In this document: positions 25,756 to 37,966 of the stretch, piece after piece | Layout of the letters: every line of letters starts with the position of its first letter | Numbering within the stretch: the first letter of the stretch is position 1 | Assembly (NCBI RefSeq): GCF_001638985.1 | Contig: NW_017265137.1 | Span: forward strand, 2,109,554-2,173,553 | Length of the DNA stretch: 64,000 bases | Direction: 5' to 3' | Origin: Phycomyces blakesleeanus NRRL 1555(-) | Lineage: Eukaryota; Mucoromycota; Mucoromycetes; Mucorales; Phycomycetaceae | Made by a program: the position numbers and the translations under genes | Notes under the pieces: generated by a model | What the model saw: only the letters and a program-made list of their open reading frames with translations | Database searches by the model: none | Told to the model about the DNA's origin: nothing

Positions 25756-27831
25756 TATCTTGATCTATGAAATAATAATAATAAAGACACACACACACAC
25801 ATATATATATGTATGTATGTATATATACATGCTGTCTATACTTGATACACAAGCACACAAAGAGAAATAGACAAAATGCTATTTGAAATTTTTATGGGTT
25901 TGAGGAATGTATATTAAAAAAATAAATAAATCTATAGGTATTTAAATAGCTATATATATTGATTATCATTATTGCAATTCATTTAACCTATAATGATCAT
26001 CCTAATTATTCAGTAGTCTTTTTTATTAAAGCCTAACGCACAATTGAATATGTGTATATATATAAATGTATAATTATGATTTATCACTATGGCTACCATT
26101 GATGATTACTTTTAGCTTTTAGCTTTTATTCAATAAACTTGGTTATTAAAAATAAAAAAGACTTTTTTTTTGGATTTCTTACTAATTTTCTGATCTGATC
26201 TCATTTCTAGTAACCTTGTCTTGTATTCACATTATACTTGAATAAAACGAAATAACTTATATACTGTGAGGGTATTTTTGGTGGGCCATAGTCTGACTGA
26301 GTTTTATTCTCGCTATTTTTGGTGCGATGAGATTGAGCGTAGAGATACCCTTTTTCGAAAAATTAGGTTCATTTCTCGAAAAAAAAATCCAAATTTGTTA
26401 ATAAAAAGAGGACGATTTCGACGTTTTTATCATAATGGATGTCTTTATTTTAATATGAATATGTGTCGACTAAAAGTTATATAATTCAAGGCTGGCTACT
26501 ACTACTACTACTAGAATGGACCTTTCTCGACAGCTTTCCTACCTTATAATGCTCTAATATATATGATTATTGATTGGAATTACTTGTATTTGTAATGATT
26601 TATTACTCATAAAGTTTTCTGGAAAGCCATAAAATAAAGACATATAGTTTGATATAACAGTGAAAAATAATAGAGACCTTGGTGAAACATTGTAAAGCTT
26701 TTTGAGGAGTTTAACTTATACGTATAAAGAAATCTGAGCGTGAAAAACGCAAATGTTTGATAAACTTTCTCATAAGTTTGTCAAACTTGAAAGAGATTTG
26801 AAAAACATTGTAAAACATAATAGACCAATCATGTTGTATTATTTCTTTGTTGCTACACTCATGAAAAAATTAAGCATGAAAATATTAATAGTTGTAATTT
26901 TCAACGTATGCATATAAGAATATAAGAATCCCTTCAGTATACTTCTCCACTTACTTTTTTTTTTACTATTTTTTTTTAATAAATATATTATCAATATTTT
27001 TGCCCTAACATAATACCAAGAAAAAATGACTATTATTTAATAAAGGTTAACGAATCTCTCATTAGCTTGATTATATGAAGCAGCGTTTGTGAGTTTAGGA
27101 CTACTGCTTTTCCGACAGGCAATGATTACCAAATGTATACTATGTTTGAGACATGATATTCCGAAAAAAAATGTTTGATAGAAATCCATATTTAGTGACT
27201 CGGCGCCTAAATATCTCTTATCGTCTCACCAGGGTCCCTAATAATATAGCTAGATTTGTACTGTGTTCCCCCCGCCGAACGTGGTAGACATAAAAATACT
27301 TGAACTATTTTTTAATATGTTTCACACATTGACCGCGATGTATTAATTGCGCTTTTTATTCGCACAAATAAACGCAATAAAATCTTGGATTCAATTCTCA
27401 AACATCGGTATATGATCCTTATTTTTATTTTTTTATTTTTTTTTATTGGACCGAGCCCACAGACTTATATACAATCTCCCCCCCCTCCCCTTCTCCCTCC
27501 CCCTCTCCCTCCCCTCCCCGACTCCCTCTCTCCCCCTCCACTTCACTCCCCCCACCTTTACGGGACTAATCTATTATACGTGTGGGGTCACACAGTGAAC
27601 GGGTGCCGTATCAGGGGTCTTGTTTTTTTTTGGTTTTTTTTAACCTACATTCTCTACTGCTCTTTATTTATTGTTTTTTTTTTCTCTTCTTGTTACTCTT
27701 TTACTCTTTACCTCTTTATCACTCTATCTCTCTACCTCTTTATCACTCTATCTCTCTACCTCTTTATTTCTCTTTCTTGCTTATTCGTATTATTATTACT
27801 CTTAATTCTTTCTAAATACAAACTTGCAGTA
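25558..27831. other. Large divergent intergenic region
   Basis: About 2.3 kb between the RING gene and the carrier. (TA)n blocks lie at 25568-25610 and 25722-25750, with a CA/TA run at 25790-25810. The frame at 26266-26484 has no recognisable domain. A C-rich pyrimidine tract is listed separately. The carrier ATG is preceded by CTTGCAG, a strong acceptor, so a 5' UTR intron or an unseen upstream exon is possible. Confidence 0.5.
27476..27554 (+). repeat. C/T-only tract, potential G-quadruplex on minus strand
   Basis: Nearly 80 bp almost purely C and T with at least six runs of four or more C. The complement carries the matching G runs. It lies about 280 bp upstream of the carrier ATG. Confidence 0.75.
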
Positions 27832-29858
27832 ATGCTGGCTGAAGACTCAAACACTGGAGGTGTCCAGCAACTCTTTAGATTCCTCGACTACAATAAAGAC
27901 GGCCTAATCGACACTCATGATCTTGTTGCCGTGTTTACCAATCCAGCTCAAGTGCACATGGACGAGGTGAATGTCAGCCCAACAATTTTTACTTTAAAAA
28001 AAAATCCCCACAAAAAAATGCCCTTATCTTTTATCTTTTTATCTTTATATATATATATGTTTGTCTAATTTATTTATATCTGTTTTGTGTAGCATGTCTT
28101 GAGTGGTCTTCGTAACAAGGTTTCGAGAGAGCCAAACACAAATCAGCCCAAGATTAGCTTGTCTTATTCTGAATTCGCCCACCTGATGGACCGACATGAG
28201 ATTTCTGTTGAAGAGATCACACCAAAACAACTTGAACAGATATTGGCCATAATGATGTCACACTCTGTAGAAAAGCCAGTCTGGACATTGGCTGGTTTCT
28301 GGAGAGATATTGCTGCATCAGAGACAATGAAACATCTTGTAGCAGGAGGACTTGCGGGTGGAGTATCGCGTACGGTAGTCAGTCCCATGGAACGAATGAA
28401 GATTCTCTTCCAGGTAATAATAATAAAAAAAAAGAGACATGAATCTTGACTGACACATTATTTTCACATGATAATTCCGGAAAACTAACCCTGACCTTTC
28501 CTGATCCCTTACCCGGACCACCTTTCATATGTGTATACATTTATGTGTGCGTGTGTGTTTATATATTTATATTTATATTTATATGTACATGTACATGTAT
28601 TAAGATCCAAGGACCTGAACCTGCGGCTTATCAGGGCATTGTGCCCACACTCACAAAAATGTGGCGGGAGGAGGGTTTCATGGGTTTCATGCGGGGCAAT
28701 GGTACAAACGTTGTCAGAATTGTGCCCTATAGTGCATCTCAATTCGCAGCCTACGAATATTTCAAGGCTCTTTTAATGGAGCCCGGAAAGACCGAGTTGG
28801 ATACCACCCGTCGTCTCACTGCAGGTGCTGGTGCTGGTGTAGTGTCTGTGGCTTCGACTTATCCACTGGACATCACGCGCACTCGTCTGTCTGTTCAATC
28901 AGCCCGGATCGGGAGTAGCATGAGGGATGGCGGTGGTGCAGCAGGATCCAAGAAATTGCCTGGCATTATCCCCACCATGGTCAGCATCTATAAAAATGAA
29001 GGTGGTATCCGTGGTCTGTACCGAGGATTATGGCCTACAACATTGGTAAGTGCGCAAAAAAAATATATCAGATAGATATATAGATATATAGATATGTATA
29101 TAAAAAATGGCAAGATAATACACACACACATATATATATATATATATTGTACACATTGTACTTGCCTTTATTCTTATTCTTATTCTTATTCTTATATATA
29201 TATGTTCCTTATTAAAAATAATAAAATAATATACTAAATATATGCATATAATTCTCACTCTTTTCTTTTTAAAAATAATATTGTATTTCATTTGTGTCTA
29301 TTGTCTTTCTTTTCCTTTTTTTCTTTTCTGTGTCTCTGTTCTACATACCACTTCATCCAGGGAGTCGCTCCTTATGTCGCACTCAACTTCCAATGTTACG
29401 AGGTCTTGAAGATCTACCTTATTCCCCCGGAGGTCGACCAATCTTCTGTGTCACGGAAGCTATTGTGCGGTGCTCTTGCTGGTTCTATCGCACAAACCAT
29501 CACATATCCTCTTGGTAAGCAATAGTAGTAGTAATAGCAGCAGCAGCAGCAGCATCACAATTATTTTTATTTTTATAAACTAATTTACCTTTTTTTTTCT
29601 TTTTTGTATTTGTGGTTGTGATTGTGGTTGTAACCATTTGTAGATGTTTTACGTAGACGCATGCAGGTCACTGGTATGGCGTCTATTGAATACAAATACA
29701 CGGGCACATGGGACGCCATCAAAACCATGGTCCAAAAGGAGGGTATCCTGTCACTCTACAAAGGAAACATGGCCAATTACCTCAAAGTAGCACCAGCAAT
29801 TGGTGTCAGTTTTGTAACATATGAGTGGTGCAAAGACGCAATGACCTACAACCGGTAG
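27832..29858 (+). CDS. Mitochondrial carrier with N-terminal EF-hand (YPR011c/SCaMC-like)
   Basis: Five exons, 27832-27966, 28093-28413, 28605-29045, 29361-29514 and 29644-29858; 421 aa. Three carrier repeats have the signatures SPMERMK, YPLDITR and YPLDVLRRR. HLVAGGLAGGVSRTVVSP, RGNGTNVVRIVPYSASQFAAYE and STYPLDITRTRLS are closest to fungal YPR011c-type carriers (APS/PAPS transport in yeast) and to SLC25A42. An EF-hand loop precedes them: D19-x-N21-x-D23-G-x-I-D27-x-x-D30, with position 12 Asp rather than Glu. Calcium-regulated carriers (SCaMC, Sal1) have paired EF-hands at this place; here only one is clear. The likely role is nucleotide or cofactor exchange across the inner membrane, perhaps calcium-tuned. 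The substrate is not certain. An additional 5' exon cannot be excluded. Confidence 0.88.
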
Positions 29859-30477
29859 AGAACAGCCAAATTAGTTCGGCAACCCATTTTTTTTTTGTTT
29901 TGTTTTGATTTTTGTTTTAAACATTTCCTTTATAACTTTACTACTTTATCTACCTCTATCTTTATTCTACTCTTATTCCTTTATTATTATTTTGCATCAC
30001 AATTCGACTTCCCCTCATACTTCTCTCTCTCTCTCTCACACACACACACAGATTTCTCCTATACCAAATGTTTAACTGTAGTTAAACGCTCTGTTTAATT
30101 TGTAAACAGTATTCTGTCTTCTATTTCTCTTTTCTTTTTTACCTCCTTACCTTTCTATCTATAGACAATTTATAATTTCATTGGTTACATTTTTTTAGTA
30201 TATAAATAATAATAATAATAATAATAATAAAATGGTCTTATACACAAATAACTGGAACGTTTCAAAACTAAAAACAACAACAGTCGATCGTCCATGCATT
30301 GACCAATTGTTTGTTTTCAGACACACACGCACAAAAGAAGGCTCCAATTTACTTTGAATATCTAAATAGACTTGCCAGATTAAAATCCCGCAACCTTACA
30401 CAAGCCTCTACGTATGTCTCTTTTTCTCCTCTCTCTTTCCCCCTCTCCTCACTAAGCCCATTCACTCTTTTACATTA
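29859..30477. other. Intergenic, carrier to UBX gene
   Basis: About 620 bp with a (CT)n/(CA)n pair near 30024-30050 and an (AAT)n run at about 30205-30230. No upstream exon of the UBX gene could be recognised here. Confidence 0.5.
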
Positions 30478-31476
30478 ATGGAATCTCCAACTATCAATGA
30501 ACATGTACCACAAGTACAAGCTGATCAACCAGTAGAGCCAGTTACTATACCAACAGTACCAGAGACACCCAACAGAGAAATTAAGGTGTTTAATCCTCCT
30601 GCCAATGCTCCTCCTCCAGGTACAGCAATTAAGACTCTATAAGACATATAAGCTTTATTACTATTAGCAATGGCTTGAATAAAAACACTATCAACGACAA
30701 GTAACTAATATACTTTTATAATATTTTCTTTAAAAAAATTATCCTCTAGCTGAAGTTCCAGAATCATTTTACAAACTAGATGCAAATGAAGTCGGGCGAC
30801 TATACAAGTCTCAAGTAGACAATCGACAAAAAATGGAGAATGCGTAAGTATACAGCCAACCTTTACACATTCACACGCACACACACACACAATCGTACAT
30901 ACAGTTTATTATTTTAATCAAAAACTAAACAATCAATTATCAATTATCACTTTCTCACGAACAATGTGTGCTGTAGACCATTAAGGACGCAAAAGATGCG
31001 GACAACAGAAGAACAGGAGAGAATGAAAAAATACCCAAGAACAACTATCAGAGTACGTCTTCCTGATGGTACTATTCTTCAGGCAGTGTTTCAATCCAAG
31101 GAGAAAGGTTAGTTACTTTTTTGGTATTTTGGTTCAATAAATAAATAAAAAAGCCATAATCATATATATATATATATATATGTAAAATGAGAATCAGAGA
31201 GAGATAGAGAAGCTAACGATAACACATACACACAAATTTATTAATAATGTGTCTTTGATTTATTGTAATTAGTATCTGCCTTGTACACTTTTATTCGTTC
31301 TACACTCGAAACTCCCGACCGTCAGTTTTTGCTGTGCCTCCCACCTCGTACCAAACTAGTAGATCCAGACCTTACCCTTTACAAGGCAAATCTTGCACCA
31401 GCATCAAATGTCATGTTTGTATGGATCGAAAAGGCAACAGGTTCAGGTAAGGAAAAAAAGGGATCCCAGACAAGTG

Positions 31477-31509
<33 letters not shown>

Positions 31510-31760
31510 ATTTGTGTACTTGTGTATAATGTACAAGCAAATATTCTTCCTTATTCTAACATGTTTATATACTATCAGACACTCAAGTTCTTAAGAAGGA
31601 GTACCTTGACATGAAACAACCTTTAGCATCATCATCAGCATCATCATCATCTCCATTGGCCTCTCAGGATCCTGCTCAACAACAGCAGCCAAAGCCAACT
31701 CCACCTGTAAAGACAAGTAAGGTCCCAAAGTGGCTTCAAAAAGGACTGTACAAGAAATAA
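30478..31760 (+). CDS. UBX-domain protein, TUG/ASPSCR1 (Ubx4) type, short form
   Basis: Five exons, 30478-30619, 30750-30843, 30977-31107, 31273-31446 and 31579-31760; 240 aa. NREIKVFNPPANAPPP, then PESFYKLDANEVGRL, then PLRTQKMR, are the conserved linker elements before the UBX domain in TUG/Ubx4 proteins. The UBX domain spans about 99-180 (TTIRVRLPDGTILQAVF, VSALYTFIRSTL, FLLCLPPRTKL, NVMFVWIE). The tail is Ser/Gln/Pro-rich and ends KVPKWLQKGLYKK, as in the family. UBX domains bind the N-domain of the p97/Cdc48 AAA ATPase; TUG can disassemble p97 hexamers and regulates membrane trafficking. The ubiquitin-like N-terminal half of full-length TUG is missing from the DNA I could read. Confidence 0.85.
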
Positions 31761-34496
31761 TTACTGTCAAGCATATACAAATTTACAAATATATAAATAA
31801 ATAAATAATTATACATAAACACATACATACAAACAAATGCATATATATATATATGTATATTACTATATTCGATACATTTCTTTATAAAACTATAGCTATT
31901 TATTAACCTCTTCATTTACAACAAAAACAAAACTACTCTTCTACATACCTACTTTTCTTATCTTGTTCTAATAAAATACACCTTTACAAATATGACCCAG
32001 ATTTTATCAATATATTTTATTATTCATATGCAATAAAAATGCATATTTAGAATACAATATATCCATTAACTAAAGACTTTCAAAATACACTTCAACTAAA
32101 ATGTACATAGCCTGAAAAGATAAGGCTTTAAGGAATTTCCCTATATATTTCTCTCACTCTCTCACTCTCTCTTTTGGTCTATGCTACATACTTTAAGCTT
32201 AGCTTAGTCTTTCTTTTATTATGTTATACAATACAATACTCCTATGCCCACTTTAAAATACAAGAGTCCAAGTAAAAAAAAAAGGGTAAATTAACACACC
32301 TATACACAAACCAAAAGAAATATACATATAAAAACATGTACATTACATACTGAGTTACTTTAAAATGGCTTGCTCTCCAAGTAATTTTATTTTATTTTTG
32401 TCTAACAAGCTTTACTTTTATTATGTATTACATGTATCAATCGCTTAGTCTTTTACATATATATTTTAAAAAAAAGAGAGATCTAAATGAGACATACTTT
32501 AGATCAAAAAGAAAAAACAATATATATACATACACAAATGTTATATTTCTTCTGAATGGTTTGTCATGCAAACTACTTGTTTTTTTTTTTTTTTTTACTA
32601 TTCTTATTATTTTGTTCTACAGACTTTGACTTTATAATATAGCATGTATACATTATTCGTATAGGTCTCTCTTTTAAAGAACAAATTAAGAAACATATAG
32701 AAAGTTCAAGTAGAACTCACGCTTACACTCATGCAAATTAAAAGGAAAAACTATATACATAAAATAGAAAAAAAAAATGAACCACTAAATGCAATGGTCT
32801 CAAGTCGCACTTGGCTAATTAATATATGGAATATGCTTTATCAGGAAAGGATTATAATATGTCGGTAGGAAAAACCCAAGTAAATAGGTAGTATACACAC
32901 AATATAAAATATAAGTTTATATCTCTGTATTCATGAATAATAATATACACTTTAGTACGATCCAGTACAGCACTACGCACTACGCACTACATATCACGCA
33001 CCACGCACCATACAACATAAACCATACACCTTGCCACACATCATAGCACAGTACAGCACAGTACAAAAAATACCTCAAAAATAAATCTCTGGGTCATAGA
33101 AGAGCTGGAATACTCTCACGGCGCTAATGTTTGCCGGGATGGTAATACGTTTGACAAACAATGAGCCCAGCTTAAATCGTCAATTCTGAGAAACTATCTC
33201 GCCGGGTGTACGAAATTACTATTCCAAAGATAAATGCGCGAATGAGAGAGAAACAAGCAAGCAAACAAGCAAGCCAAAAAAAAAAAGTTTAATGCAAGCT
33301 GGCGGACTTGTATATCCGCAAGTCTAATTGCCTGTTTTTTTTTGAAGTAGTCAAGGCAATACAAGGTGCGTAAAGTCAAGAGGAGTTAAGTCAACGCAAG
33401 GCAAGGCAAGGCAAGGCAAGACAAGACGAGCAAAAGAAATACACCAAGAAATACAAAAAAATGAGATCTCTATGTGTAGGAGAAAACCAAACTAGGTTTT
33501 CTTTTTTCTATATCATTGACCTTGTACACCGCAGCAGAAAAGATAATGGAGATAAACCGAATATATAAGACGCGTTGATGATCAGGACAAAGTGCCTTGG
33601 TGACGCGTCTGGGAGACCATCAAATCTTTATTTTAAGTGTGTGTACTATGTGTGTCTTCTTGAAGGGAGATCTGCATTAGCTAGATTATCAAACCTGGCT
33701 TCTTTCTTTTTTTAGTTGTACCTTACTGTCGATCTATTCCAGGGCTTTGTTTCCCTTGATGAATAGCACTGCCCTGAAACACTCTTTAACACAACCCCTT
33801 TCTCCCTTTTTTCTCTTTCTTTCATGTACTTTTAATACTTTTGTTTCTGTTAAACTTGACTGCATTCAAAATAAATATATAATATAATATAATATAATAT
33901 TTCGGAGGGAACTAATATTGTTGATGGTAGGACGAGTTCATAGGCTCAGTTTGTTCTTTTTTATTTTATTTATTGCAATAAATAATAATAATAGAAATAA
34001 ATGATTGGTGAGTTGATGAGGTGGCTTTTTTTTAGAGTGGGGATGTATGAACGGCAAGGTGGACAAAATAGGAAAGCTATCAGGACTGGCGATTGATTTG
34101 TTACGGAACAAAAAGTAAAGAAGATGAAGGTGGCTGGAATCTTACCCACCCAGTAAGAGCAAGCAAACGCACACGTTCGGTAATTTAAAGCAGTAAAAAA
34201 GAGCTTAAACAGGAATCTTAGTGAGGCTACACAGTGGCTGAAATCCAAAAATAAAAATAAAATAAAGTGTATGCGCGCAATATACCTAATTTGGTAAAAA
34301 ATGAACAGGACAAAGTTGACTGTTTTTTTTAATACACACACTTACACAGATACATTGTATTACTATGGAAACGCGTTTATTCTGTAGCCATAGATACCAA
34401 GATTTTTTTTTTACAAGGAAGAAAAAAAATATAAAAGGACCATTGAATTGGGAAATTCCTTTTTTCTTTATCCAAAAAATCACATCTTATCTTACC
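31761..34496. other. Large AT-rich intergenic region
   Basis: About 2.7 kb, very AT-rich up to 32950. Then come degenerate CACTACGCAC-type repeats (32965-33060) and a GGCAA pentanucleotide repeat (33396-33421). The last few hundred bases are the CipC-like promoter; AAAATATAAAAGG at 34427-34439 could be its TATA element. Confidence 0.5.
33396..33421 (+). repeat. GCAAG pentanucleotide repeat
   Basis: About five tandem copies of GGCAA/GCAAG, decaying into AAGACAAGACG. Short simple repeat in intergenic DNA. Confidence 0.8.
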
Positions 34497-34823
34497 ATGT
34501 CTTACCACGAAGAAGCCTACAACAAGATCCACGCCGTCGATCTTCCCACTGAGGAGCACAAGGCCGAGTGGACCCACCAGTTCTTGGCCGCTGCCGCTGG
34601 CTTCGGTGCCATGCACGCTTTCAACAAGAACAAGGCCGAGAAGGAGGGAGAGGAAGTTGACCACCATCTTGCCAAGGAGCTCCTCGCTGGTCTCGCTGCC
34701 GCTGCCGTTGACAACCTTGCCGAGTCCAAGGGTATGGACTGGGTCGATCGCGAGAAGGCCAAGCACCAGGCTAAGGAGGAGGCTGAGAAGCTTTACAGCC
34801 AGCAGACTGGTTACGAGTTCTAA
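34497..34823 (+). CDS. CipC-like stress/antibiotic-response protein (DUF3759)
   Basis: Intronless, 108 aa. HKAEWTHQFLAAAAGFGAMHAF, then HHLAKELLAGLAAAAVDNLAESKG and MDWVDREKAKHQAKEEAEKLY, match the CipC family, first found as a protein induced by concanamycin in Aspergillus. Family members are small, Ala-rich helical proteins often abundant under stress or in host contact; no enzymatic role is known. Codon use is strongly biased to C-ending codons (GCC, AAG, ATC, CTC), quite unlike the AT-rich surroundings, which indicates very high expression. The bias also opens long antisense frames over the same DNA, which I treat as artefacts. The ATG sits about 58 bp after a possible TATA box. Confidence 0.92.
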   Translation: MSYHEEAYNKIHAVDLPTEEHKAEWTHQFLAAAAGFGAMHAFNKNKAEKEGEEVDHHLAKELLAGLAAAAVDNLAESKGMDWVDREKAKHQAKEEAEKLYSQQTGYEF

Positions 34824-37800
34824 ATAACCAATCAAGAAGCCAACCCTTTGCTAGATAATCATATCTTTCATCTTTACAAATGTATTCCCCACCACTCCAC
34901 ATGTTCTAGTCTACTGTTATCACTCTAGACAGTTCATCTGTATTTAGTTGATGTACCCATCATGTTTTTTTATTAAAGAAAAAGGATTCCTTTTTGTTAC
35001 AATTTAACCAAGTGTATATGTTACTGCTATCATGTGTGATTTCTGGTTTGAATCAGTGGTGTAATTGGGTTATTGGTTTTGAGGTTATTGAATAAGAATA
35101 TATGAATATAAGAAGTAAAGGATGTGTATGAAGATATTATTACTGTTAATAGTTGATGAACGCTAGGTTTTCTACTCCTTCTCTTGATACATTTCTTTTT
35201 CTATTTGATTAGCTTGAAACAAAATACAAAAAAAAATATTAAAGCCAAGGGAACTTGGATGTACCAGATACAAACCTCACACACTCCAAAAAATTTCGAC
35301 TAGTACTTATCAGACAAGGTCTCCAAAATATAAATATAAATAAAACAAAGCTATCCAGAAAACTGTACATAGTATTACACTAAAATAAATAAAAAATTAA
35401 CCAAACCAAAAACATCCCGATACAACGGATATCTACCCGCTTTTCAAATTCTCGAGTATTTTTTTTTAAAATAAAATAAAATCAAATCGTATTATTTTAT
35501 GGATAACTTCTCCCTTTTTTTTTAAAGAAAAATAGACAAGCTATATACGAACCGATTTCTTTAATTCACAGTATAGAAATAATAGTAAAAAGTTAAAGGA
35601 TGCTTGCAAAATATGCAAGTGTGAACCACCTTATTTTGGCTGCTTCCGGCATGAAACCAAGTGGGTCTCAAGTGCAACTCAAATAGAGTTTAGACAGCGC
35701 TAAAAATTTCTTCGATTATCGGAGCATACAAGACTTCTTGGCGTCTACTATTCTGCCGCTTAAAACTGTAGAGTTGATTATTGATCATAATATAAATAAT
35801 AAATATAAATGAGGATGAGAATGAGAATGTTAATATTCATATTGATTTTAAAAGAGCCATAATATAATATCACGTCTTATAATACACAGAGCCTTCAGAC
35901 TTCAATATCGAGGTATTTCTAAAGATAATTCAGTAGTTTGTGTCTGACAGAGGTACAAAAGAAAAATAATGAAAGAAATATAGAGAGCTTTACCCTGATT
36001 TTCTCTCTTTTTCTCCATTGTATTCTTCCACAGATATTTTGCAGAGGATTTGGTGAGATTTGGTAACTGATTTTTATTTTATTTTTTACTTTAGTATTTC
36101 AATCTCACCATGTTGCTACTGCCAGCAGTTCTGCTACATTGAAATATTATAAAATAATAATAGTAATAATTATTACCCGTTCTAATATATATATGTATAT
36201 TGAATCTCATCACAGACTTCCTTTAACAAATCGCTCTCTCTCTTTCCCTCTTTTAAAGTAAATAAGTTTGTGAGTTTGATGGCACATAGGAATCTTTGTA
36301 TTCTACTTGCTCAAATAATAATAGTTAAATGTGCATCTTTACACAAAAACCAGATGTGATTAATAAGCTTTCCTCTTGATGTCCCATCCCTGATGGTTTT
36401 CTTGATTTAATTTCCCACTTCTGCTTCATCATCTTGTCAAAATCATCCTGTTTTTAATTACTTTGTTGTGTACCATATGGCTGCTTAACCTCAATATAAT
36501 ATAATTTAATGCATATATATAAAAGGTCTTCTTATTCTCTTTATGTTGTTAAATCAAAAAATAAAATCAGGCTTTCTTTTTGGAATTGTTATATTAACCG
36601 TCGATCCTACCTGAGATAGATAACATAGTGCTTAATGTAAGCCAAATATTAGACGAATAAATGTATATGCTTAAACCGTGTTAAAAAACAAAAGAAGGCA
36701 AGCTGATAATGTTGGCTAGCAAAATCGATTTACTCAAAATCTCATCATATTGGGTATATTATTACAGTCAAAATTCGATGTAGTAATATATGCTGTATTC
36801 ATTTTTTATCATATCAGTATATTGAGCTTTGACTGTAATAAACAATCTTGTAATTTTAAACGTTCATTATAAAGGTTCCGATTATTTTCTTTTTATAATG
36901 GCCAGAAAAAAAGGGTATTGACAGAAAGCTATTTTTTTGGGGAATATTTATATTGTTTTTCCTTATACTTATAATACAGAAATCTACTACAGCTACATGC
37001 ATAAGTAAGTTCAATAAAAGCCAAAGATGATATACTTTTTTTATAAATCTTCAAACATTTTGGCATGTTGTATAAGTAATATATCTATAAGATTTCAAGG
37101 ATATATATATTAAAATAATTCATAAAAGAATTACTCGAGAGATATCATAATTATTAGCAAACGATCCTAATTCAATAAAATATAGTTAAATATAGATGAG
37201 TCATGACTAATACTTATGGTAAAATAAGCGCATGGCCAGTTATAGTGCACTCTCATAAGTGTATAGCGTGACATATTCAGAGCAAATAGAGGATAGCCCC
37301 CCCAAAGTAAACTACTCAGGGGAAATCTCTTTTGTTTTTGTCGTTCGGGTTTTCTTGTTCTTTAAAGGGCACAGGGTAAAATGCTATTTTCGCTAGCGTT
37401 AAATTCAGAAAACAATTTCTACGCTGTATTGCATAGAATTACACTATATATTTTTTCTGCAGCCACAGGAACTGACACATCCCTTTTTTTTTTTCGTGTA
37501 AAAGCTCGATAATGCCGAGGATTAGCCCAGGGCAGTGCTTTTTCTTCTTCTTTATTTTCTGAAATAGTAACCAAGTTCACTTTAAAGATAATATCCATTC
37601 AAGTATCCTTCAATTTGAATGTCGTAAATAGGGGTATCGAGATCAGTCAATTTAGTGATTTTGCCAAATTAAATACTTAATTTTATGGCTTCCGTTTGAC
37701 TTTCAGGATAACATTTATTCCATTAAATGTTGATAATTAATGCAGTTAATTTTTAATTCTAGTATAATCTATATGTATATACATATCAAAGTATTTATAA

Positions 37801-37966
37801 TACACTATGTTAAAAAAGAAAAAGAAAAAAAAAAGGCCTACAAAGATCTCTAATAAGAATGAATTTGTCCAATAAAATCTTGTAACTGTCCCTAAATTTA
37901 TTTTTCCAATAGTCTCTTTTTTAGGGTTACAATCCTTTATTTCTTGCTTCTTTTATAGTTTATGCA
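34824..37966. other. Large intergenic region
   Basis: About 3.1 kb, AT-rich, without a frame I can support. It contains an 81-bp inverted-repeat element (listed) and CAT/TTAT simple repeats. A TTATAG acceptor-like site just upstream of ATG 37967 may close a 5' UTR intron of the next gene. Confidence 0.5.
36760..36840. mobile_element. 81-bp MITE-like inverted-repeat element
   Basis: TATTACAGTCAAA at 36760-36772 is mirrored by TTTGACTGTAATA at 36828-36840. The pairing continues inward for about 10 more bases with only purine or pyrimidine transitions. TA next to CAGTCAAA at both ends suits a Tc1/mariner or pogo-type internal-deletion element. With no coding capacity it could only move by a transposase from elsewhere. 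Confidence 0.55.

Noticed and set aside
26266..26484. 72-codon frame
   Set aside because: No domain and an odd, basic composition; surrounded by AT-rich DNA with no splice partner.
27385..27831. N-terminal extension of the carrier frame
   Set aside because: Reads through the C/T tract and T-rich DNA. The acceptor-like CTTGCAG just before ATG 27832 argues for non-coding or spliced DNA.
34377..34835. Antisense frames of 152 and 81 codons over the CipC-like gene
   Set aside because: Caused by C/G-ending codons of the real gene; no independent motif or start context.
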